From Streptomyces rishiriensis (GTDB lineage: Bacteria; Actinomycetota; Actinomycetes; Streptomycetales; Streptomycetaceae), in contig NZ_JAUSWV010000002.1 in NCBI RefSeq assembly GCF_030815485.1, positions 3,286,001 through 3,350,000 of the forward strand: a DNA stretch of 64,000 nt, in the 5' to 3' direction. Of this stretch, positions 38,741-45,877 are shown in pieces (position 1 is the stretch's first letter; each line of letters begins with the position of its first letter). The position numbers and the translations under genes were made by a program. The notes below the pieces were generated by a model. The model searched no databases. It saw only the letters and a list, made by a program, of their open reading frames with translations, and was not told the origin of the DNA.

Positions 38741-39856
38741 CTAGGCCGACGCGCGGCGCACCAGACGAGTGGGGACGATCACGGAGGGCCCGTCGGACGA
38801 CCCGTCCGGCGAGCTGTCCGCCGCCCCGCCCCCCGGCCCGTGCGGCGCGTCTTCCAGGGCGAGCAGCAGGCGGGCCATCAGCCGCCCCATCTCCTCGGCG
38901 TCCTGGTGGACGGTGGTGAGCGGCGGGTCGGTCGCCTCGGCGATGGAGGTGAGGTCGTCGAAGCCGACGACGGCCACGTCCGCGGGGACGCTGCGGCCGC
39001 GTTCGCGCAGGGTCTGCAGGGCGCCGGACGCCATGAGGTCGGAGGCGACGAACACGGCGTCGAGGTCGGGGTGGCGGTCCAGCAGCGCGGCCATGGCGTC
39101 GGCGCCGCCCTGCCGGGTGTAGTCGGCCCGCTCGACGAGGTGCGGCGGGTGGGCGTCGCCGAGCACGTCCCGGTACCCGGCCAGCCGGTCCGCGGCGGAG
39201 TTCTCCTGGTCGTAGGGCCCGGCGACGGTCGCGATCCGCCGCCTCCCGAGGTCCACCAGATGCTGGACGGCCAGCCGGGCGCCGCCCCGGTTGTCGCCGT
39301 CGACATGGGCCTGGCCGGCCCGCACGGGGTCGCCGTCGCGCAGCAGCGGGCGGCCGCCGAACACGGCGGGGAGGCCGAGCCGGTCGATGATCTCGGCGAG
39401 TCGGTCGCCGGGGCGCAGGGAGAACAGGATCGCGCCGTCGACGTGGCCGCCGCCGAGGTAGTCGGCGACGCGTGCGTAGTCGTCCGGTTCCTCCAGGAAC
39501 AGCAGGACGGCCTGGGCGCCGTGAAGTGCGAGTTCGCGGCGGACGCCGCGCAGGAGGAGGTCGAAGAAGGGGTCGATGAAGAGCCGGTTCTCGGGCTGGG
39601 CGGCGACCACGGCGACGGCGTTCGTGCGGTGGGTGACGAGTTGCCTGGCGGCCTGGTTGGGGACGTAGCCCAGCTCGGAGATCACCCGGCGGACCCGGTC
39701 GACGACCTCCGTCCGTACCCGGTCCTCCCCGTTGATCACCCGGGACACGGTCGACTTCGAGACCCCCGACTGCCGGGCGACGTCTTCGAGCGTGGGCCGC
39801 CTTGCGTGCGAGCGTTGCGTCAACACCATCTCCGTCGGGGCGAGTTGTGCGTGCAC
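38741..39856 (-). CDS. LacI-family transcriptional regulator
   Basis: A 371-residue repressor. The LacI helix-turn-helix is PTLEDVARQSGVSKSTVSRVINGE at residues 21-44 with hinge VPNQAARQLV. A periplasmic-binding-like ligand domain follows, including FVASDLMASGALQTLRERG and DVAVVGFDDL. It likely represses a sugar-utilisation gene set not visible next to it. The start is uncertain: GTG 39856 and ATG 39829 are both in frame and neither has a well-spaced ribosome site. A Gly/Ser/Asp-rich insertion lies near the C-terminus. Confidence 0.92.
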   Translation of the reverse strand: MHAQLAPTEMVLTQRSHARRPTLEDVARQSGVSKSTVSRVINGEDRVRTEVVDRVRRVISELGYVPNQAARQLVTHRTNAVAVVAAQPENRLFIDPFFDLLLRGVRRELALHGAQAVLLFLEEPDDYARVADYLGGGHVDGAILFSLRPGDRLAEIIDRLGLPAVFGGRPLLRDGDPVRAGQAHVDGDNRGGARLAVQHLVDLGRRRIATVAGPYDQENSAADRLAGYRDVLGDAHPPHLVERADYTRQGGADAMAALLDRHPDLDAVFVASDLMASGALQTLRERGRSVPADVAVVGFDDLTSIAEATDPPLTTVHQDAEEMGRLMARLLLALEDAPHGPGGGAADSSPDGSSDGPSVIVPTRLVRRASA

Positions 39857-39898
39857 CTTTGCGGAAACGGTAACCGGCGCGTGGGGGCGGCGCCGGGT

Positions 39899-40483
39899 TC
39901 AGACGACCGGCTTGCCCGTCAGTTCGACGCCCGCCGCGCGAAGTTCCTCCAGGGCCCGGTCGGTGCTCTCCTTGGCCACCCCCGCGGTGAGGTCCAGCAG
40001 CACCTGGGTGCGGAAGCCCTCGCGGGCCGCGTCCAGGGCGGTGGCGCGTACGCAGTGGTCCGTGGCGATGCCGACGACGTCCACCTCGTCGATCTGGCGG
40101 TCCCGCAGCCAGTCGCCCAGTGTGGCGCCGTTCTCGTCGGCTCCCTCGAAACCGCTGTACGCGGCGGCGTAGGCGCCCTTGTCGAAGACGGCGTCGATGG
40201 CGCCGGAGGCGACGGCGGGCGCGAAGTTGGGGTGGAAGCCGACGCCCTCCGTGCCCGCCACGCAGTGCGCGGGCCAGGAGTGCGTGTAGTCGGGGTTGTC
40301 GGCGAAGTGGCCGCCGGGCGCGATGTGGTGGTCGCGGGTGGCCACCACGTGCCGGTAACCGGCGGGCGCCTGCCCGATCAGCTCGGTGATGGCGGCGGCC
40401 ACGTCGGCGCCGCCGGCCACCGCGAGGCTGCCTCCCTCGCAGAAGTCGTTCTGCACGTCTACGACGATCAAGGCGCGGCGCAT
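39899..40483 (-). CDS. pncA: Nicotinamidase
   Basis: This 194-residue isochorismatase-fold amidase converts nicotinamide to nicotinate for NAD salvage. Landmarks: VVDVQNDFCEGGSLAV with catalytic Asp9, the metal-site DHHIAPGGHF, a Lys in AVFDKGAY, and the nucleophile cysteine in ATDHCVRATALD. It sits 97 bases downstream of pncB on the same strand, so nicotinamide to nicotinate to nicotinate mononucleotide is encoded together. ATG 40483 begins the conserved strand. Confidence 0.95.
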   Translation of the reverse strand: MRRALIVVDVQNDFCEGGSLAVAGGADVAAAITELIGQAPAGYRHVVATRDHHIAPGGHFADNPDYTHSWPAHCVAGTEGVGFHPNFAPAVASGAIDAVFDKGAYAAAYSGFEGADENGATLGDWLRDRQIDEVDVVGIATDHCVRATALDAAREGFRTQVLLDLTAGVAKESTDRALEELRAAGVELTGKPVV

Positions 40484-40580
40484 GGTCGGTGTCCTTCGAC
40501 TGAGGGTGAAGTAATTGAGCCTAGAGACTTTGTCGGCCCCGCGGGAGGGGGCGTCGCCCGGCGGTCGCCGGGCACACGCC

Positions 40581-41978
40581 CTAGTTACCCGACGGGCCCC
40601 GTACATACTCCGTGGGAATGACGGGTTCCCCTCGCGACAGCTGGGTCGCGGAGAGGGGCAGGCCGGCGCGGGCCGCCGTGTGGCGGTCGCGGACGGCGTC
40701 GAGGGGCTCCCGGCCGACGACCTCGCCGCCCTTGACCAGCTCGACGAGGAGCTGATGTCCGGCGAGTTCGGCGGGGACGGGTCCGGTGCCGACGACCTCG
40801 GCCTCGGCCACCCCGTCGGCGTCGGGCCGGCGCGCCGCCCACTTGCGGCCGCCCATGGAGGTCTTGCCGCCGGAGGACTTCTTCGCCACCGGCACCAGCG
40901 GCGCGTGCGGGTCCGCGGATCCGGTGCGGGCGACCAGTTTGTAGACCATCGAGCCGGTCGGGTGCCCGGAACCGGTCACCAGCTGGGTGCCGACGCCGTA
41001 CGCGTCGACGGGGGCCGCGGCCAGTGAGGCGATGGCGTACTCGTCGAGGTCGGAGGTGACGATGATCCGGGTGTCCGTCGCGCCGAGCTCGTCGAGCTGC
41101 TGGCGCACCCGGTGGGCCACGAGGAGCAGGTCGCCGGAGTCGATGCGGACCGCGCCGAGCTCGGGCCCGGCGACCTCGACGGCGGTCCGGACGGCCTCGG
41201 CGACGTCGTACGTGTCCACGAGCAGGGTGGTGCCGCGGCCGAGCGAGTCGACCTGGGCCCGGAAGGCGTCCCGCTCGCTGTCGTGGAGGAGGGTGAAGGC
41301 GTGGGCGCTGGTGCCCACGGTGGGGATGCCGTAGCGGTAGCCGGCGGCGAGGTCGGAGGTGGTGGCGAAGCCGCCGATGTAGGCGGCGCGGGCGGCGGCG
41401 ACCGCGGCCAGTTCGTGGGTGCGGCGGGCGCCCATCTCGATCAGCGGGCGCCCGCCCGCGGCGGAGGACATCCGGGAGGCGGCGGCCGCGATCGCGGAGT
41501 CGTGGTTGAGGATGGAGAGGATCACCGTCTCGAGGAGCACGCACTCGGCGAAGGAGCCCTCGACCCGCATGATCGGCGAGCCCGGGAAGTAGACCTCGCC
41601 CTCCGGGTAGCCCCAGATGTCACCCGAGAAGCGGTATCCGGCGAGCCGGTCCAGGGTCTCCTCGTCGACGATGTTCCGCTCGCGCAGGAAGTCGAGGACG
41701 TCCTCGTCGAAGTGGAGGTTCTCCACGGCGTCCAGCACCCGCCCGGTGCCCGCGACGACTCCGTAGCGCCGGCCCTCCGGCAGCCGCCGGGTGAAGACCT
41801 CGAACACGCTGTGCCGTTCGGCCGTGCCCGCCTTCAGGGCCGCCTGGAGCATCGTCAGCTCGTACTGGTCCGTGAAGAGCGCCGTCGACGGGACGCCCAC
41901 CCGTCGCCCACCACCGCCCTTCCGAGGAAGCGCTTCGCGCCCTTCTTCTTCTGGCAGCCCAAGGTCCGCTGTGTTCAT
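40581..41978 (-). CDS. pncB: Nicotinate phosphoribosyltransferase
   Basis: A 465-residue enzyme that joins nicotinate and PRPP to form nicotinate mononucleotide. Landmarks: LFTDQYELTMLQAALKAG, the EVFTRRLPEGRRYGV strand, LLETVILSILNHDSA, EMGARRTHE with catalytic residues, VDTYDVAEAVRTAV and GAVRIDSGDL. ATG at 41978 was chosen; a longer frame to 42053 overlaps the divergent clpS. Adjacent pncA supplies the substrate, and the pncB-clpS divergence is conserved across actinobacteria. Confidence 0.95.
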   Translation of the reverse strand: MNTADLGLPEEEGREALPRKGGGGRRVGVPSTALFTDQYELTMLQAALKAGTAERHSVFEVFTRRLPEGRRYGVVAGTGRVLDAVENLHFDEDVLDFLRERNIVDEETLDRLAGYRFSGDIWGYPEGEVYFPGSPIMRVEGSFAECVLLETVILSILNHDSAIAAAASRMSSAAGGRPLIEMGARRTHELAAVAAARAAYIGGFATTSDLAAGYRYGIPTVGTSAHAFTLLHDSERDAFRAQVDSLGRGTTLLVDTYDVAEAVRTAVEVAGPELGAVRIDSGDLLLVAHRVRQQLDELGATDTRIIVTSDLDEYAIASLAAAPVDAYGVGTQLVTGSGHPTGSMVYKLVARTGSADPHAPLVPVAKKSSGGKTSMGGRKWAARRPDADGVAEAEVVGTGPVPAELAGHQLLVELVKGGEVVGREPLDAVRDRHTAARAGLPLSATQLSRGEPVIPTEYVRGPSGN

Positions 41979-42043
41979 GGCAACGGATAGTACTCCCTTT
42001 TCGTCGGTGTGACGATTTCCCGGAGGCGTGGCAGCATGGGCTT

Positions 42044-42352
42044 GTGACGTCACCCGCTCCCCTAGAGATCGAACGCACCGAGTCGGCGCAGGAGGTCTTC
42101 GCCGTACCCGAGCCGGACGTCCCCTGGGTCACGATCGTCCACAACGACCCGGTCAATCTCATGAGCTACGTGACGTACGTCTTCCAGTCGTACTTCGGGT
42201 ACACCAAGGACAAGGCCACCAAGCTCATGCTCGACGTCCACCACAAGGGCCGGGCGGTCGTCTCCAGCGGTTCGCGCGAGGAGATGGAGCGCGACGTGCA
42301 GGCGATGCACGGATACGGCCTGTGGGCCACCCTCCAGCAGGACCGGAAGTAG
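42044..42352 (+). CDS. clpS: ATP-dependent Clp protease adaptor ClpS
   Basis: This 102-residue adaptor delivers N-degron substrates to the ClpC/ClpA unfoldase. The conserved core is VTIVHNDPVNLMSYVTYVF, with metal-independent N-degron pocket residues N-D, followed by TKDKATKLMLDVHHKGRAVV and the closing REEMERDVQAMHGYGLWATL. It uses GTG at 42044. Divergent from pncB; a DUF2017 gene follows 11 bases later, an arrangement also seen in mycobacteria. Confidence 0.96.
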   Translation: MTSPAPLEIERTESAQEVFAVPEPDVPWVTIVHNDPVNLMSYVTYVFQSYFGYTKDKATKLMLDVHHKGRAVVSSGSREEMERDVQAMHGYGLWATLQQDRK

Positions 42353-42363
42353 CCTCCCCTCCT

Positions 42364-42972
42364 ATGCCTGGACACTTCGAACCGCTCCCCGGCGGCGGCG
42401 CGGCCGTCGCGCTCGACGACGTCGAGATCTCCATCATCCGGTCGCTGGCCGTGCAGCTCCTGGAGCTCATCGGCCCCGGCCCCGCCGGGGACGCCCCCGA
42501 CGACCCGCTCGCCGAGCTCTTCGCCGACGGGCCGAGCGAGCCCCCCGCCGACCCGGTGCTGCGCCGCCTCTTCCCGGACGCCTACACCGACCCGGAGGGC
42601 ACTTCGGGACCCCGGCTGGCGGACGAGCAGAAGGCGCACTCCGCCGAGTTCCGCCGCTACACCGAGAACGACCTGCGGGCCGGCAAGCGCGAGAACGCCC
42701 TCACGGTGGTCCGCTCGCTGGACGCGCTGGCCGCCGAGGCGGCCGGTGCGGGCGGGGCGGTACTGAAGCTGACGCCGCAGGAGTCCCAGCAGTGGTTGCG
42801 GGCGCTGAACGATCTGCGCCTCGCGATCGGCTCCCGCCTGGAGATCACCAACGAGGACGACACCGACCTGCTCTACCGGCTGCCGGACGAGGACCCGCGC
42901 AAGCCGATGGTGATGGCGTACCTGTGGCTGGGCGGGCTCCAGGAGACGCTGGTGACGACTCTTCTGCCCTAG
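42364..42972 (+). CDS. DUF2017 family protein
   Basis: A 202-residue acidic protein. The DUF2017 pattern is VALDDVEISIIRSLAVQLLEL near the start and RLADEQKAHSAEFRRYTENDL in the middle. The C-terminal helix is LPDEDPRKPMVMAYLWLGGLQETLV. It always follows clpS in actinobacteria and has been suspected to act with ClpS, but no activity is known. The short gap to clpS and shared direction indicate cotranscription. Confidence 0.9.
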   Translation: MPGHFEPLPGGGAAVALDDVEISIIRSLAVQLLELIGPGPAGDAPDDPLAELFADGPSEPPADPVLRRLFPDAYTDPEGTSGPRLADEQKAHSAEFRRYTENDLRAGKRENALTVVRSLDALAAEAAGAGGAVLKLTPQESQQWLRALNDLRLAIGSRLEITNEDDTDLLYRLPDEDPRKPMVMAYLWLGGLQETLVTTLLP

Positions 42973-43292
42973 TTCGTACGCACTCCTGTTCGCTCAGAGG
43001 ACGCTCAAATCCGGATAACGATCGCGTCAACGCGACGGCCGGGAGTGTCCTCTTTGTGTCTCGTTCATCCGCTTCTTCTTGTGTCGTGTGCCACAGGCCA
43101 CCCGGGTGATCGATATTGCGGGCGTGATAAATCTTCACGACCGCCCGGCGAACACCACCCGTATGTTCGGCCGGGTGCGCCACCGAGCCGGTTGATCGCC
43201 GGCCAGGCATCGCTCCATCAATCCGGGGGGATCGAAACCCGATCCGAGGCCGACGAGAGGCCCGGTTCGGCATGGAGAAAGGCGCACCACAC
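42973..43292. other. Intergenic region before amino-acid permease
   Basis: 320 bases with locally lower GC around 43010-43130. TTGCGG (about 43116) and TGATAAAT (about 43124) occur but are too close together to be a standard promoter pair. No gene, RNA or hairpin stands out. Confidence 0.35.
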
Positions 43293-44726
43293 ATGACCTC
43301 TGAGAAGGTCACTGACACCGCTGTCACTGACACTCCCGAAGAGGGGTACGAACGCGGACTCGGCAGCCGCCAGGTCCAGATGATCGCGATCGGCGGCGCC
43401 ATCGGCGTCGGGCTCTTCCTGGGCGCCGGGGCGAACATCGCCAAGGCCGGTCCCAGCCTCATCCTGATGTACGCCCTCGCGGGCGGGATCATCTTCTTCA
43501 TCATGCGGGCGCTGGGCGAGCTGCTGCTCTACCGGCCGGTCTCGGGTTCCTTCGCGGAGTACTCGCGCGAGTTCCTCGGCCCGTTCTTCGGTTACTTCAC
43601 CGGCTGGACGTACTGGCTGATGTGGGTCGTCACCGGTATGGCCGAGCTGACGGCCGCCGCGATCTACGTCAACTACTGGTTCCCGGCCGTCCCGCAGTGG
43701 GTGACCGCACTGGTCTTCCTGGTGATCCTCTTCGGGGTCAACCTGATCTCCGTGAAGCTCTTCGGTGAGCTGGAGTTCTGGTTCTCGATGGTGAAGGTCA
43801 CCGCGCTCATCGGCATGATCGTCATCGGCCTGGGCGTCCTCACCTTCGGCTTCAGCAGCGCCGGCGACACGGCCGCGGTCTCCAACCTGTGGGCCTTCGA
43901 CGGCTTCTTCCCCAAGGGCGTCGGCTCCTCCCTGATGACCCTCCAGGGCGTCATGTTCGCCTACCTCGCGGTCGAGCTGGTCGGTGTCACGGCGGGCGAG
44001 TCGCAGGACCCGGAGAAGACGCTCCCGAAGGCGATCAACACCCTGCCGTGGCGTATCGCGCTGTTCTACGTCGGTGCGCTCACGGTGATCCTCTGCGTGG
44101 TGAAGTGGACGGAGTTCGCGCCGGGCGTGAGCCCGTTCGTCGAGGCGTTCGCGAAGATCGGCATCCCGGCGGGCGCCGGCATCGTGAACTTCGTCGTGCT
44201 GACGGCGGCCCTGTCCTCCTGCAACTCGGGCATGTACTCCACCGGCCGCATGCTGCGGAACCTGGCCGACAGCGGCGAGGCTCCCGCGGTCTTCCGCAAG
44301 CTGTCGTCGACCAAGACGCCCGCCTTCGGCATCACGGTCTCGGTCCTGTTCATGGGCATCGGCGTGATCCTGAACTACGTCGTCCCGGAGAAGGCCTTCG
44401 GCTACGTCACCTCGGTGGCCACCGCGGCCGGCATCTGGACCTGGCTGATGATCCTGATCAGCCACGTCCTCTACCGCCGCGCGGTCGTCGCGGGCCGGCT
44501 GCCCGCCTCGTCCTTCCCGGCCCCGGGCGGCTCGGCGTTCAGCTGGGTGGCCATCGCCTTCCTGCTCTTCGTCACCGGCCTGATCGCGTACGACGCCGAC
44601 TCCCGGGTCTGCCTGTACGTGATGGCGGGCTGGGCGGTCGCGCTCGGCATCGGCTGGGCGGTCCTGAAGAGCCGCAACCCCGAGATCACCGCACGGCGCG
44701 AGCCGGAGTTCGAGAAGGTCGGCTGA
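43293..44726 (+). CDS. APC-family amino-acid permease (CycA/AnsP-like)
   Basis: A 477-residue proton-coupled permease with twelve predicted helices. The first carries IGGAIGVGLFLGAGANIAKAGP and the second-third region ALGELLLYRPVSGSFAEYSREFLGP, signatures of the amino acid transporter subgroup containing CycA, AnsP and GabP. Substrate could be alanine/serine/glycine, asparagine or similar. ATG 43293 has GAGAAAGG upstream; ATG 43272 is less likely. It is inserted between the DUF2017 gene and mec relative to mycobacterial gene order. Confidence 0.92.
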   Translation: MTSEKVTDTAVTDTPEEGYERGLGSRQVQMIAIGGAIGVGLFLGAGANIAKAGPSLILMYALAGGIIFFIMRALGELLLYRPVSGSFAEYSREFLGPFFGYFTGWTYWLMWVVTGMAELTAAAIYVNYWFPAVPQWVTALVFLVILFGVNLISVKLFGELEFWFSMVKVTALIGMIVIGLGVLTFGFSSAGDTAAVSNLWAFDGFFPKGVGSSLMTLQGVMFAYLAVELVGVTAGESQDPEKTLPKAINTLPWRIALFYVGALTVILCVVKWTEFAPGVSPFVEAFAKIGIPAGAGIVNFVVLTAALSSCNSGMYSTGRMLRNLADSGEAPAVFRKLSSTKTPAFGITVSVLFMGIGVILNYVVPEKAFGYVTSVATAAGIWTWLMILISHVLYRRAVVAGRLPASSFPAPGGSAFSWVAIAFLLFVTGLIAYDADSRVCLYVMAGWAVALGIGWAVLKSRNPEITARREPEFEKVG

Positions 44727-44933
44727 CCGACCGGTCGACCACCCCCGGGACGTCCGGCCGCAGGGAGCACTCGTGGCGCCCCCTGCGCCAGCCGCTCAGG
44801 ACGTCCGCGACGCGGGCCGTTCCGTACCACTCCCCCGGTACGGGACGGCCCGCCCGTCGTCCTCCCGCCGCCCGCCGATACCCTGCCGGACACCCTTCGC
44901 GCGCCTCATTTCCTTTTGCTTATCCTGGCGACC

Positions 44934-45356
44934 ATGCTGACCATCACCCAGGCCCTGCACGACCAGATCGTCGCCCACGCCCGCAAGGACCACCCCGACG
45001 AGGCGTGCGGCGTGGTCGCGGGCCCGGCGGGCACGGACCGCCCGGAACGTTTCATCCCGATGCTGAACGCGGCCATGTCACCCACGTTCTACGAGTTCGA
45101 CTCGGGTGACCTGTTCAAGCTCTACCGCGAGCTGGACGACCGCGACGAGGACCCGGTGGTCATCTACCACTCCCACACGGCCACCGAGGCGTACCCGTCC
45201 CGCACGGACATCTCGTACGCCAACGAGCCGGGCGCGCACTACGTGCTGGTGTCGACGGCGGACACGGACGGCGGCGGCGAGTTCCAGTTCCGCTCGTTCC
45301 GCATCGTGGACGGCGTGGTCACGGAGGAGGACGTCCGGGTGGTCGAGGCGTACTGA
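44934..45356 (+). CDS. mec: JAMM-domain metalloprotease Mec
   Basis: A 140-residue MPN/JAMM zinc protease. It has the metal and catalytic set E23 (DEACGVV) and H79-x-H81-x7-S89-x2-D92 (HSHTATEAYPSRTD). In mycobacteria Mec hydrolyses the CysO-cysteine adduct to release cysteine. Here it lies ~6.5 kb from cysO. Because this CysO ends Gly-Gly-Met-Ala, Mec may also trim those two residues. ATG 44934 fits the family start. It is the last member of the conserved block. Confidence 0.93.
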   Translation: MLTITQALHDQIVAHARKDHPDEACGVVAGPAGTDRPERFIPMLNAAMSPTFYEFDSGDLFKLYRELDDRDEDPVVIYHSHTATEAYPSRTDISYANEPGAHYVLVSTADTDGGGEFQFRSFRIVDGVVTEEDVRVVEAY

Positions 45357-45387
45357 GGCGCCCGCCGGGCGTCGGCGGGCCCCGCGC

Positions 45388-45744
45388 CTACGCCGCCGCC
45401 GCGCCCCGCAGCAGCGACCGGATGGGGCGCCACAGCTCGGGTACCGCCACGACGCCGAACGGGACGCCGTTGCCCGGCGCCGTGCGCCAGATCAGGCCGT
45501 CCGGGTGGTGGAGCACCGCCGTGACCTCGTCCGGGGTGGGTGGCGCAGCGTTGCCGCGCAGGTAGACGGCCCGCAGCCCCAGGTTGCGGAGCCTGGTCAG
45601 GGCTCGGGCCCGGTTGTGGGCGTGGACCAGCACGCGGACGTCCGCGGAGGGGCCCGCCAGGCCCTCTCGGGCGGTGGGGCTGGGCAGGTTCAGCGCCACC
45701 ACCACCATGCCGTCGGGCAGCTTGCAGAAGCCTCCTGCGGCCAT
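45388..45744 (-). CDS. Conserved hypothetical protein
   Basis: A 118-residue protein without membrane helices or recognised domain. It opens with GGFCKLPDGMVVVALNLPSPTAREGL, has a helix rich in Arg (HNRARALTRLRNLGLRAVYLRG), and ends in Ala repeats. Codon use looks like that of neighbouring real genes. It is convergent with mec across 31 bases. Function unknown. Confidence 0.75.
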   Translation of the reverse strand: MAAGGFCKLPDGMVVVALNLPSPTAREGLAGPSADVRVLVHAHNRARALTRLRNLGLRAVYLRGNAAPPTPDEVTAVLHHPDGLIWRTAPGNGVPFGVVAVPELWRPIRSLLRGAAAA

Positions 45745-45877
45745 GCGGTCACACCCCCGTGCGCGTCGGTATCGAGTTCGGCGTCAATAAGAAGAACACA
45801 GGAGGCACCTAAACACGATCGGCGGCAACCCGCCAGGGGGTGGCCGCCGATACGCGTCTGACCTGCTAAAACACCGA

